Source of the DNA: SURF-32 sp964648365 | Lineage (GTDB): Bacteria; Planctomycetota; Phycisphaerae; UBA1845 | NCBI GenBank assembly: GCA_964648365.1 | Contig: CAZYLK010000118.1 | Location: 1 to 19,114, forward strand | Direction of reading: 5' to 3' | DNA length: 19,114 bases | Part shown: positions 13,669 to 19,114 of the stretch, in pieces | Layout: each line of letters opens with the position of its first letter | How positions within the stretch are numbered: the stretch's first letter is position 1 | Position numbers and translations under genes: made by a program | The notes under the pieces: model-generated | Told to the model about the DNA's origin: nothing | Database searches by the model: none | Seen by the model: only the letters and a program-made list of their open reading frames with translations

Positions 13669-15048
13669 ATGTCACGTCGAGTGTTGTTTTGCGCAGCGGC
13701 CGCAGCGTTGATGAGTGTCGGTTCGGTCACTTCGGCCCGTGTCATTCGAGTTCCGCAGGATCGTCCAACGATCCAGGCGGCCATCGACGCGGCCGCGGCG
13801 GGCGACGTCGTCCTCCTCGACGACGGCGTGTATACCGGGCAGGGCAATACCAGCGTCCGCTTCAAGGGCAAGTCGATCACGGTTCGATCCGCCAACGGGA
13901 CCGAGGCATGTGTGATTGACGGTGGCGGCGCCGCCCGTGCGTTCGAGTTCCTCGGCGAGGACCGGTTCGCGCCCGTCGTGCAGGGCCTGACGATACGTAA
14001 CGGGTCCGCCGGCAACGGCGGGGCGATCTCGTGCATCGACGGCGCCGCGCCCGTCATCATCGGATGCCGGTTCATCAACAATCGCGCGACCAGCCTCGGC
14101 GGCGCCATTGCCTGTTTCAACGGCGGCCGGGCCAGGATCATCGACTGCCATTTCGAAGGCAACCAGGTCCGCGGCTCGAACCTTGCCCTGGGAGGCGGCG
14201 TCGCATGTGCGTCCGGCAGTTCGACTCGGATCGAGCATTGCACGTTCGAGGCCAATGACGCTCGCGTCGGCGGAGGCGTGGCCTGTGACAATTCCGGTGC
14301 GACGGTCTTCAACTGTCTCTTCGTCGCCAACACCGCAGACTTTGGCGGCGCGCTGTCCTGTTATGACGCATCGCCTGACGTGTCGGTGTGTACGGCCGCG
14401 GGCAACCGGGCCAACGTCGGCGGCGGACTGTCCGTCGATGGATTCAACGGCAGTTTCCCCGTGATGACGGACTCCATCCTGTGGGGCAACGTTCCCGACC
14501 AGATCAGCGAGTCGAACGGACAAGCCTCACTGTCTTACTGCGACGTTGACGGAGGCTGGCCGGGACGGGGCAACATCGACGAGAATCCCCGCTTCGTCTC
14601 CGGCCCGCAGGCCGATTACTATCTCAGCGATCGCAAGGCCGGCCAGCCGAAAACCAGCCGTTGCGTCAACGCGGGTTCCGGCCCCGCCGGGCACGTTGAC
14701 CTTGCCGCCCGCACGACCCGCACGGACGAGGCTCGCGACGGCCGGGCCGTAGACCTGGGATTCCACGCCGCAACCTACGATGGCGCGCTTCATTGCGGTG
14801 CGATCCGTCGTGTTGCGGCGCGGTGCAAACCAGGGCCGCAGGGGGCGAGGCTTAAGGCGAACGTCAGGTCGGATCTGCCCGAGGGCGTCGTGCCGACGCT
14901 GATTCTGGACGGGGGCGATGCGCGCTATCAGCGCGGCAATCAGCGCGGCAAGGCCAAGGCGGTGTGGGAGGATCTTGCGCCCGGCGACCACGAGGTCGCC
15001 GTTCGCGAGTGCGCGGCGGTCTCGGTCAGAACGACCTGCCCGCGCTGA
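13669..15048 (+). CDS. Secreted right-handed beta-helix protein with three-Cys C-terminal domain
   Basis: ATG 13669 has GGGAGGAG about seven bases upstream; the longer upstream frame has no such site. The 459-residue product has a signal peptide (MSRRVLFCAAAAALMSVGSVTSA), then RVIRVPQDRPTIQAAIDAAAAGDVV, the usual opening of right-handed parallel beta-helix proteins. Rungs follow, repeating GGAI(S/A)C..G....I..C.F..N.A..GGG to about residue 265, then a closing motif with GNVPDQI and DGGWPGRGNIDENPRF. The final 83 residues are the three-cysteine domain (ARC, REC, TTCPR). The beta-helix and C-terminal parts are closely similar in design to the M14 peptidase at 8490-10937, so the two are partial paralogues. 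No pectinase or other catalytic signature is evident; a surface-bound or polysaccharide-binding role is inferred. Confidence 0.88.
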   Translation: MSRRVLFCAAAAALMSVGSVTSARVIRVPQDRPTIQAAIDAAAAGDVVLLDDGVYTGQGNTSVRFKGKSITVRSANGTEACVIDGGGAARAFEFLGEDRFAPVVQGLTIRNGSAGNGGAISCIDGAAPVIIGCRFINNRATSLGGAIACFNGGRARIIDCHFEGNQVRGSNLALGGGVACASGSSTRIEHCTFEANDARVGGGVACDNSGATVFNCLFVANTADFGGALSCYDASPDVSVCTAAGNRANVGGGLSVDGFNGSFPVMTDSILWGNVPDQISESNGQASLSYCDVDGGWPGRGNIDENPRFVSGPQADYYLSDRKAGQPKTSRCVNAGSGPAGHVDLAARTTRTDEARDGRAVDLGFHAATYDGALHCGAIRRVAARCKPGPQGARLKANVRSDLPEGVVPTLILDGGDARYQRGNQRGKAKAVWEDLAPGDHEVAVRECAAVSVRTTCPR

Positions 15049-15174
15049 ACCACGCGGCATCGCGCGGCGGCGCGTACGGCACCCGGAGTTTCGTGCGAGC
15101 CCGAGACCGCCACCCGCCATTTGTCGCAGGATCGCAGGTCGCGCCGGCGAACGTTCATGCCGGACGATCCAGAC

Positions 15175-16314
15175 TCAGATCGACTCAAACGGCTCGCAGT
15201 CCGATTTGCTGACATCGACCTTGGCGTTGGGGAGAAGTTCAGCCAGTCGCGCCGCCAGCGACGCGAGCACCGGTCGTTCGCTGGTCCAATGGCCCAGCGC
15301 GATGGCGCCGCAGCCGGCGCGCCGGTAGGACAGCGCGTCGTGATGACGGATCTCGCCGGTCACCACAACAGTCCGCTCATCCGGCTTGCCATCGAACGGC
15401 AGCGCCCCGGCTGAGCCGGCCACCACAATGGCGCGCTGCACCTCTTGAGTGGCCTCACCGACGATCTGAACGTGCTTGACGCCCAGTGACTTCTTCAGTC
15501 GTTTGGCCAGCGCTCCCAGCGTCGTGGCCTTAGCCAGGCGTCCCTGCCGGCCCATGCCTACCTCGGGCGGCGTACTGAGCGGGTAGATGTCGAACGCCGG
15601 CTCCTCGTACGGGTGCGCCTTTCGCAGCGCCGCCACGACGCCGGGCAGTCGCGACGCGGACACCATCATCTCGATGCGCACCTCTTCCACCTGCTCCAGC
15701 CGACCGCGCCGGCCGACAGTCGGCGTTGCGGCCTCGTTGCCCATGAACGTGCCCAGCCCCATGAGGCGGTAGCTGCAATGTGTGTAATTGCCGATGATGC
15801 CGGCCCCCGCCTGGAAGAGCGCGCCGCCGACTTCGTCGAGATTGCGCTGCGGCACGAAGGTCACCAGCTTGAAACGGCGACGATCCGACTCGCTGTATTG
15901 CAGCGGCTGCGGCTGCACCATGCCGCACAGTTCGGCGAGCGCGTCGTTCGTCCCGCCCGCGGCGGCATCGAGCGCCGTGTGAGGCGAGTACACCGCGATG
16001 CCGGCCGCAATGCACCGGAACAGGGCGCTTTCAGCGCCGCCGGAGTCGGGTCGAAGTCGCGTCACGGGCTTGAAGAGCGGAGGATGATAAGCGACGACCA
16101 TGCCGTACTTGCCGGAGATCGACTCGCTGACCACGGCGGGCGTTAAGTCAATGCAGCAAAGAACGCTGGCGAAGGCCGCCGCCTTGTCACCCGCCAGCAG
16201 GCCGACGTTGTCCCACGACTGCGCGAGGCGCGTGGGCGCCAGCCGTTCCATCGCGGCGCAGGCGTCGGCGACTTTGTGCTGAGGTTTCTTGGGAGTGGGT
16301 TTTCTCCGAGCCAA
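15175..16314 (-). CDS. NIF3 family dinuclear-metal protein (GTP cyclohydrolase I type 2-like)
   Basis: The start is a TTG at 16314 with GGAGAG six bases upstream; a further TTG at 16332 lacks such a site, and the first ATG would cut into the conserved VADACAAMERLAP opening. The 379-residue protein shows SWDNVGLLAGD, the metal motif AYHPPLF (H77), SPHTALDAAAGGTNDAL (H112, D116) and the C-terminal TGEIRHHDAL with GHWTSE (H342, E346). A middle insertion of about 115 residues (KLVTFVPQRNLDEVGGALFQAGAG..., HPYEEPAFDIYPL) is the PII/CutA-like domain of long NIF3 proteins. The first His position is Tyr (YHPP), as I recall in eukaryotic NIF3L1. The cellular function is unsettled in the family. The N-terminal extension is lysine/arginine-rich. 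Confidence 0.9.
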   Translation of the reverse strand: MARRKPTPKKPQHKVADACAAMERLAPTRLAQSWDNVGLLAGDKAAAFASVLCCIDLTPAVVSESISGKYGMVVAYHPPLFKPVTRLRPDSGGAESALFRCIAAGIAVYSPHTALDAAAGGTNDALAELCGMVQPQPLQYSESDRRRFKLVTFVPQRNLDEVGGALFQAGAGIIGNYTHCSYRLMGLGTFMGNEAATPTVGRRGRLEQVEEVRIEMMVSASRLPGVVAALRKAHPYEEPAFDIYPLSTPPEVGMGRQGRLAKATTLGALAKRLKKSLGVKHVQIVGEATQEVQRAIVVAGSAGALPFDGKPDERTVVVTGEIRHHDALSYRRAGCGAIALGHWTSERPVLASLAARLAELLPNAKVDVSKSDCEPFESI

Positions 16315-16394
16315 TCTCTTCTCTCCAGCCAAAAGGGTGCGCCTGAGGCTCGCGCTGGCCGCGGTGGCGTCGCCGGGTGCCTTCGAGCGGTGGC

Positions 16395-16400
16395 ATTATA
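16395..16400 (-). promoter_or_regulatory. Candidate -10 for the NIF3 gene
   Basis: A consensus TATAAT on the minus strand lies about 80 bases upstream of the TTG start at 16314. No good -35 is found at 16-18 bases. The 13 bases TATAATGCCACCG are identical to those at the subtilase promoter candidate (2580-2568). Confidence 0.35.
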
Positions 16401-16577
16401 GCGGCGTCGTTCGCGGCCGCACGGGCGTCGGGGCGTTTCGGCCTCGGATCCGGTTGGCGTGCCTGCGGTCGAACGCCGCCTCAGACCGGGCGCTCGCCCG
16501 TCGTGCTCGGCAGGATGGGGCAGATGCAACATGGGCAATAATACCCATTGCCGAATCGGGTTCCACGCTTGCCAGGG

Positions 16578-16606
16578 TTGACGCGGGAGAGGGTCAGCAT
16601 TAGGCT
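16578..16606 (+). promoter_or_regulatory. Candidate promoter for the PilZ-domain gene
   Basis: TTGACG (16578-16583) and TAGGCT (16601-16606) are separated by 17 bases. Transcription would start near 16613, giving a leader of about 88 bases that contains the palindrome at 16664-16680. Confidence 0.5.
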
Positions 16607-16663
16607 GTGAGGAACTCAGTGGTGCGGCTCGCGCGGGGCTGCGGATGGGCGCGGACGCCGGTG

Positions 16664-16680
16664 GGCGACCTAAGGTCGCC
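16664..16680 (+). promoter_or_regulatory. Palindrome in the leader of the PilZ-domain gene
   Basis: GGCGACCT-A-AGGTCGCC is a perfect 8-base inverted repeat around one base, ending eight bases before the ribosome-binding site GGAGAGG (16689-16695). It could be a protein-binding site or an RNA hairpin next to the site of ribosome entry. Confidence 0.5.
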
Positions 16681-16700
16681 AGGAACCCGGAGAGGCTCTC

Positions 16701-17075
16701 ATGATACATCCCGCAACAGATTCCGTCGGGCTTTCGGACCCGATGCTGCAGGTGGATTTGGACGACCGCCGCATCTGCCCGCGGCGCTCGTGCGCGCTGG
16801 ATGCCGTGCTGATCGACGATCAGGGCTGTGCGATCGAGGCGTGTCAGGCCGTCAACATCGGCGAGCGTGGCGTGCGGCTGGACGCTCCGCCTTGTGAGGT
16901 CGCGGTCGGGCAGCGTTTCGAGGTGCTGTTCCACGTTCGCCCGGCCGGGCGGGAGTGGTCGGCGCTTCCGATCGAGGGGTGGTCCGGCACGGTGGTCCGG
17001 ACGGAGCCGCTGGGTGAGGGGGGGCGTGACGGCGTGGCGATCGCGGTCTACTTCGATCAGCCGCTGTTCCTCTAG
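16701..17075 (+). CDS. PilZ-like domain protein
   Basis: The 124-residue protein starts five bases after GGAGAGG. It contains DDRRICPRRSCALDAVLID, whose R24-x3-R28 fits the RxxxR half of the c-di-GMP motif of PilZ domains, then VNIGERGVRLDAPPCEVAVGQRFEVLFHV, where the second motif (D/N)xSxxG appears as N52-I-G-E-R-G57, with Gly in place of Ser. Barrel strands follow (WSGTVVRTEPL, DGVAIAVYFD). PilZ proteins bind c-di-GMP and act on motility, envelope or polysaccharide processes; with the altered second motif, binding is uncertain. No signal peptide or membrane span is seen. The gene stands alone between its own promoter and terminator. Confidence 0.78.
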   Translation: MIHPATDSVGLSDPMLQVDLDDRRICPRRSCALDAVLIDDQGCAIEACQAVNIGERGVRLDAPPCEVAVGQRFEVLFHVRPAGREWSALPIEGWSGTVVRTEPLGEGGRDGVAIAVYFDQPLFL

Positions 17076-17081
17076 TGGTCG

Positions 17082-17113
17082 GCCGCGGGCGTGCTTCGCC
17101 GGCGGCATTTTTT
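17082..17113 (+). terminator. Intrinsic terminator after the PilZ-domain gene
   Basis: GCCGCGGGCG (17082-17091), loop TGCTT, CGCCGGCGGC (17097-17106) pair at 9 of 10 positions and are followed by A and six T residues (17108-17113). It begins seven bases after the stop codon. This is the only clear hairpin-plus-T-tract terminator in the window. Confidence 0.8.
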
Positions 17114-17123
17114 GCGATCAGGC

Positions 17124-17152
17124 TTGAAAGCAGTATTCAGCTACGCTATAGG
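17124..17152 (+). promoter_or_regulatory. Candidate promoter of the mreC-like/mreB gene cluster
   Basis: TTGAAA (17124-17129) and TATAGG (17147-17152) are separated by 17 bases, just downstream of the terminator at 17082-17113. Transcription from about 17159 would give a leader of some 200 bases before the TTG start at 17367. Confidence 0.5.
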
Positions 17153-17163
17153 GAGCGAACTCG

Positions 17164-17184
17164 GTTCGGCGTCGTCCGCCGAAC
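17164..17184 (+). promoter_or_regulatory. Hairpin at the 5' end of the mreC-like leader
   Basis: GTTCGGCG (17164-17171), loop TCGTC and CGCCGAAC (17177-17184) form a perfect 8-base stem, followed at once by a short GTGG-CGTC-CCAC stem. No T-tract follows, so it is not a simple terminator; it could stabilise the transcript or be an operator. Confidence 0.5.
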
Positions 17185-17366
17185 GTGGCGTCCCACGGGA
17201 GAACTGCACGCCTCGTGGCTTCGGTCCGCACCAGCGGAATTAGGATATTATCTATCTTTCGCCTGGGCCGGATCAGCATGAATCCGGCGCGAAGACTGGG
17301 GTATGGCGGCCGCAGCCGACGGGAGTCGATGGCGCTGCCGGTGTCCCGCATTCCAGGAGTAGATCC

Positions 17367-18260
17367 TTGAGTATTCTCACGAAGGTTTTCGTTGTCATCC
17401 TGGTAATCGCCAGCGTGATGTTTACGTCGGTGGCTGTTTCCATTACCGGGCGCACGCAGAACTGGCGCAGCGCGGCCCAGGGCTACGAGGCGCAGTACAA
17501 GGCGGCCGACGCGACCGTGCGCAACCTGGTCGCAGCCAACGCCATGCAGGTCGCCCAGCTCCAGGACACGATCTCGGAGCTGGAGCGGCAGGGCGCCGAC
17601 CTGCGGCAGCAACTGGCTCGGGCCCGGGAAGAGGGCGAGCGGTACAACCTGGAACTGAAGCAGGTGGTGGCGGACCGCTCCGCGACCGAGGCAATGAACG
17701 CCGCCCTGGTGTCGCAGTTGAAAGTCGCCCAGGCCAACGGCGAGGAATACCGCAAGCAGCGCGACAACCTTGAGTCCCGCAACATGGAACTCGAGAAGCG
17801 CAACCTCGACCTCAACGAGCGCGTCAACGAAGAGACGGCCCGTATCGCCGTGCTCATGCAGCAGCGGCGGCAGTACGAGCAGGACATCAACATCCTCAAG
17901 AACGAAAACGAACTGCTTTCCCGCGACGCCGGCGCCATGCCGATCGGCTCGCGCCTTGAGGATCCGCGCGGCGCCGGCCTGGCCGGCGTCAACGCAATGA
18001 CGCCCGTCGCCGCCACGGCGGTCCGTGGGCAGGTGGTCTCGGTCGAGGGTGACATCGTCACGCTCTCGGTCGGCTCCGCCGACGGAGTCAAGAGCGACAT
18101 GGTCTTCGTGATTTATCGCGACTCGCAATATGTCGGAGACGTGCAGATCAGCGCCGTCGAGCCGAACAAGTCCGCCGGGCGGTTGACGCGCTCTCAGGCG
18201 AGTCCCCAGCGCGACGATCAGGTGGTGGACCTGGCGACGCTTCGGTCGGGCCAGGGTTGA
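17367..18260 (+). CDS. Membrane-anchored coiled-coil protein, MreC-like in position and layout
   Basis: The start is a TTG with AGGAG seven bases upstream. The 297-residue product has an N-terminal membrane span (residues 6-26, VFVVILVIASVMFTSVAVSI), a long coiled coil (about 35-185, rich in heptads such as LERQGADLRQQLARAREEGERYNLELKQV) and a small C-terminal beta domain (about 217-275: GQVVSVEGDIVTLSVGSADGVKSDMVFVIYRDSQYVGDVQIS). Anchor, coiled coil and beta domain is the layout of MreC, and the position just before mreB supports a role in cell shape or envelope growth. The beta domain has the VxxVxGxxVxLxxGxxDGVxxGMxFxV pattern also seen in FlgT-type C-terminal domains, and does not carry obvious MreC signature sequence. 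I therefore call it MreC-like rather than MreC. Confidence 0.75.
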   Translation: MSILTKVFVVILVIASVMFTSVAVSITGRTQNWRSAAQGYEAQYKAADATVRNLVAANAMQVAQLQDTISELERQGADLRQQLARAREEGERYNLELKQVVADRSATEAMNAALVSQLKVAQANGEEYRKQRDNLESRNMELEKRNLDLNERVNEETARIAVLMQQRRQYEQDINILKNENELLSRDAGAMPIGSRLEDPRGAGLAGVNAMTPVAATAVRGQVVSVEGDIVTLSVGSADGVKSDMVFVIYRDSQYVGDVQISAVEPNKSAGRLTRSQASPQRDDQVVDLATLRSGQG

Positions 18261-18323
18261 TCGTCGGACCGCCCGCAGCAGCGGCGTCCGATCCATGCGG
18301 CTTCAGCAGGAGAGTGTGCATCC

Positions 18324-18491
18324 ATGAGTGATCGCCCAACCGCCACGCCTGACAGCGACGTGTACACGGTGCTGTTGATTATCGCCAACATCGCAACCAT
18401 CGCCGGAACGGTTTACCTCTGCATGCGCAGCCAGGAACTGTTCGGCGCCTGGTTTCCGTTCGTCAAGGAGGCCGTCGCGGGCATTTCCTGA
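18324..18491 (+). CDS. 55-residue single-span membrane protein between mreC-like gene and mreB
   Basis: ATG 18324 follows AGGAGAG (from 18308) by about 10 bases; the frame ends at TGA 18489-18491. The protein has a polar N-terminus (MSDRPTATPDSD), one hydrophobic segment VYTVLLIIANIATIAGTVYLC, then a short tail QELFGAWFPFVKEAVAGIS with amphipathic character. Its position 63 bases after the mreC-like gene and 144 bases before mreB, on the same strand, implies co-transcription. It is too short to be MreD, which has several spans. I do not recognise the family; a small envelope partner of the shape proteins is an inference. Confidence 0.65.
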   Translation: MSDRPTATPDSDVYTVLLIIANIATIAGTVYLCMRSQELFGAWFPFVKEAVAGIS

Positions 18492-18635
18492 ACGCGCCCC
18501 AGGGCGAGACGCAGCGCGGCAAGAACATGGGCCTGCTGACGAGGCGCGGGAGAGAACCGGCGCGGTCCGGCGGTTCGTCCTGCGCTCGGGGTTCAGGTTG
18601 GCGCCGTCGCACGACGCTTCCGGGAGTGGGACAGG

Positions 18636-19114
18636 ATGTTAAGCTCGCTTTACGGCTGGTTCAGCGTAGACATGGGCATCGATCTGGGCACGTGCAACAC
18701 GCTCGTGTGTACGCGCGCCGATGGCATCGTGCTGAATGAGCCGTCCGTCGTCGCCGTCCACCGCGGCACCAACGAGGTCGTTCACAACGGCGCCGCCGTC
18801 GGGCTGGTCGCCAAAGAAATGCTGGGCAAAACGCCCGGGTCGATCACCGCCATACGCCCGCTCAAGGACGGCGTCATCGCTGATTTCGACATTACCGAGG
18901 CGATGCTGGGCTACTTCATTCGCAAGGTCCACGGCCGGTCACGCTGGACGCGGCCGCAGGTCGTCATCGCCATCCCCTCCGGGATCACCGCCGTCGAAAA
19001 GCGGGCCGTGCTCAACTCGGCGGAGCGCGCAGGCGCCCGTCGCGTGTTCCTCCTCGATGAACCCATGGCCGCCGGCATCGGCGCCGGCCTGCCGATCGGC
19101 GAGTCCACCGCGTC
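18636..19114 (+). CDS. mreB: Actin-like rod-shape protein MreB (5' part)
   Basis: The frame opens at ATG 18636 after GGGAG and is still open at the window end, so 159 codons of the usual roughly 340 are present. It begins MLSSLYGWFSVDMGIDLGTCNTLV, the phosphate-1 loop of MreB (commonly GTANTL, here with Cys). It continues with NEPSVVAV, GKTPGSITAIRPLKDGVIADFDITEAMLGYFI, VVIAIPSGITAVEKRAVLNSAERAGARRVFLLDEPMAAGIGAGLPI, all in family order. MreB forms membrane-bound filaments that guide lateral wall synthesis, usually with MreC, MreD, RodA and PBP2. The upstream mreC-like and single-span genes fit such an operon. Confidence 0.95.
   Translation, partial: MLSSLYGWFSVDMGIDLGTCNTLVCTRADGIVLNEPSVVAVHRGTNEVVHNGAAVGLVAKEMLGKTPGSITAIRPLKDGVIADFDITEAMLGYFIRKVHGRSRWTRPQVVIAIPSGITAVEKRAVLNSAERAGARRVFLLDEPMAAGIGAGLPIGESTA

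Larger units (their letters stand above)
16315..16700. other. Divergent intergenic region upstream of NIF3 and PilZ genes
   Basis: This gap holds a minus-strand TATAAT (16395-16400), a CGGGCG/CGCCCG hairpin (16487-16500), overlapping small inverted repeats around ATGGGCAATAATACCCAT (16531-16552), a plus-strand promoter candidate (16578-16606) and a palindrome (16664-16680). No gene is supported; the frame at 16289-16603 has no motifs and overlaps the NIF3 start. Confidence 0.55.

Noticed and set aside
16531..16552. Terminator or riboswitch from the ATGGGCAATAATACCCAT inverted repeats
   Set aside because: Stems are only 5-6 bases, mutually exclusive and without a T-tract; no known riboswitch core is recognisable.
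16143..17108. A 321-codon minus-strand frame
   Set aside because: It is antisense to the PilZ gene and overlaps the NIF3 start in another frame, with proline/arginine-rich shadow composition.
17118..18296. A 392-codon minus-strand frame
   Set aside because: It is antisense to the coiled-coil protein gene; long open antisense frames are expected for high-GC coiled-coil genes.

Overview
The window looks like a chromosomal segment of a high-GC planctomycete, probably of the Phycisphaerae type. The evidence is secreted proteins with dockerin-like and thrombospondin-3-like DCNGN repeats, right-handed beta-helix proteins with the GGWPGRGNID motif, membrane proteins ending in a CxxCDYDLRGL...RCPECG zinc ribbon, a squalene-cyclase-fold repeat protein, and an AF_0612-type clan AA aspartic protease. 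This assignment rests on family knowledge; there is no rRNA or other phylogenetic marker except the start of mreB. I see no tRNA, rRNA, CRISPR array or intact transposase.

Layout. 1-261: 3' end of a secreted-protein gene. 345-466: a short element with inverted, individually palindromic ends (REPIN-like). 585-2357 (-): subtilase with signal peptide and C-terminal dockerin. 2358-2907: regulatory region with a nested palindrome and promoters facing both ways. 2908-3918 (+): three small genes, including an overlapping pair whose second member is a YgiT-type zinc finger. 3884-5628 (-): zinc-ribbon membrane protein, clan AA aspartic protease and OmpR-type response regulator. 5866-7672 (+): two exported proteins typical of planctomycetes, the second a prenyltransferase/squalene-oxidase-repeat protein. 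7673-8055: composite repeat that abuts a truncated SGNH hydrolase (8056-8364, -). 8490-10937 (-): large M14 carboxypeptidase fused to Ca-binding repeats and a beta-helix. 11149-11491 (-): a zinc-ribbon remnant and a small gene without an ATG. 11514-13190 (-): APC-family amino-acid permease carrying a REPIN-like element inside its reading frame. 13351-15048 (+): small membrane protein, then a secreted beta-helix protein. 15175-16314 (-): NIF3-family protein. 16701-17075 (+): PilZ-domain protein with a clear intrinsic terminator. 17367-19114 (+): coiled-coil MreC-like protein, 55-residue single-span protein and the start of mreB, which looks like a cell-shape operon.

Three threads connect the window. 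First, three secreted proteins (window start, M14 peptidase, beta-helix protein) end in the same roughly 75-83-residue domain with three conserved cysteines, the last within three residues of the C-terminus; this is the best candidate for an undescribed module. Second, at least three kinds of short palindromic repeat are present, one read through in frame inside a transporter and one at the break of a pseudogene. Third, several small genes (58 aa, 55 aa, about 61 aa) are easily missed by length cut-offs, and one of them sits between the mreC-like gene and mreB.
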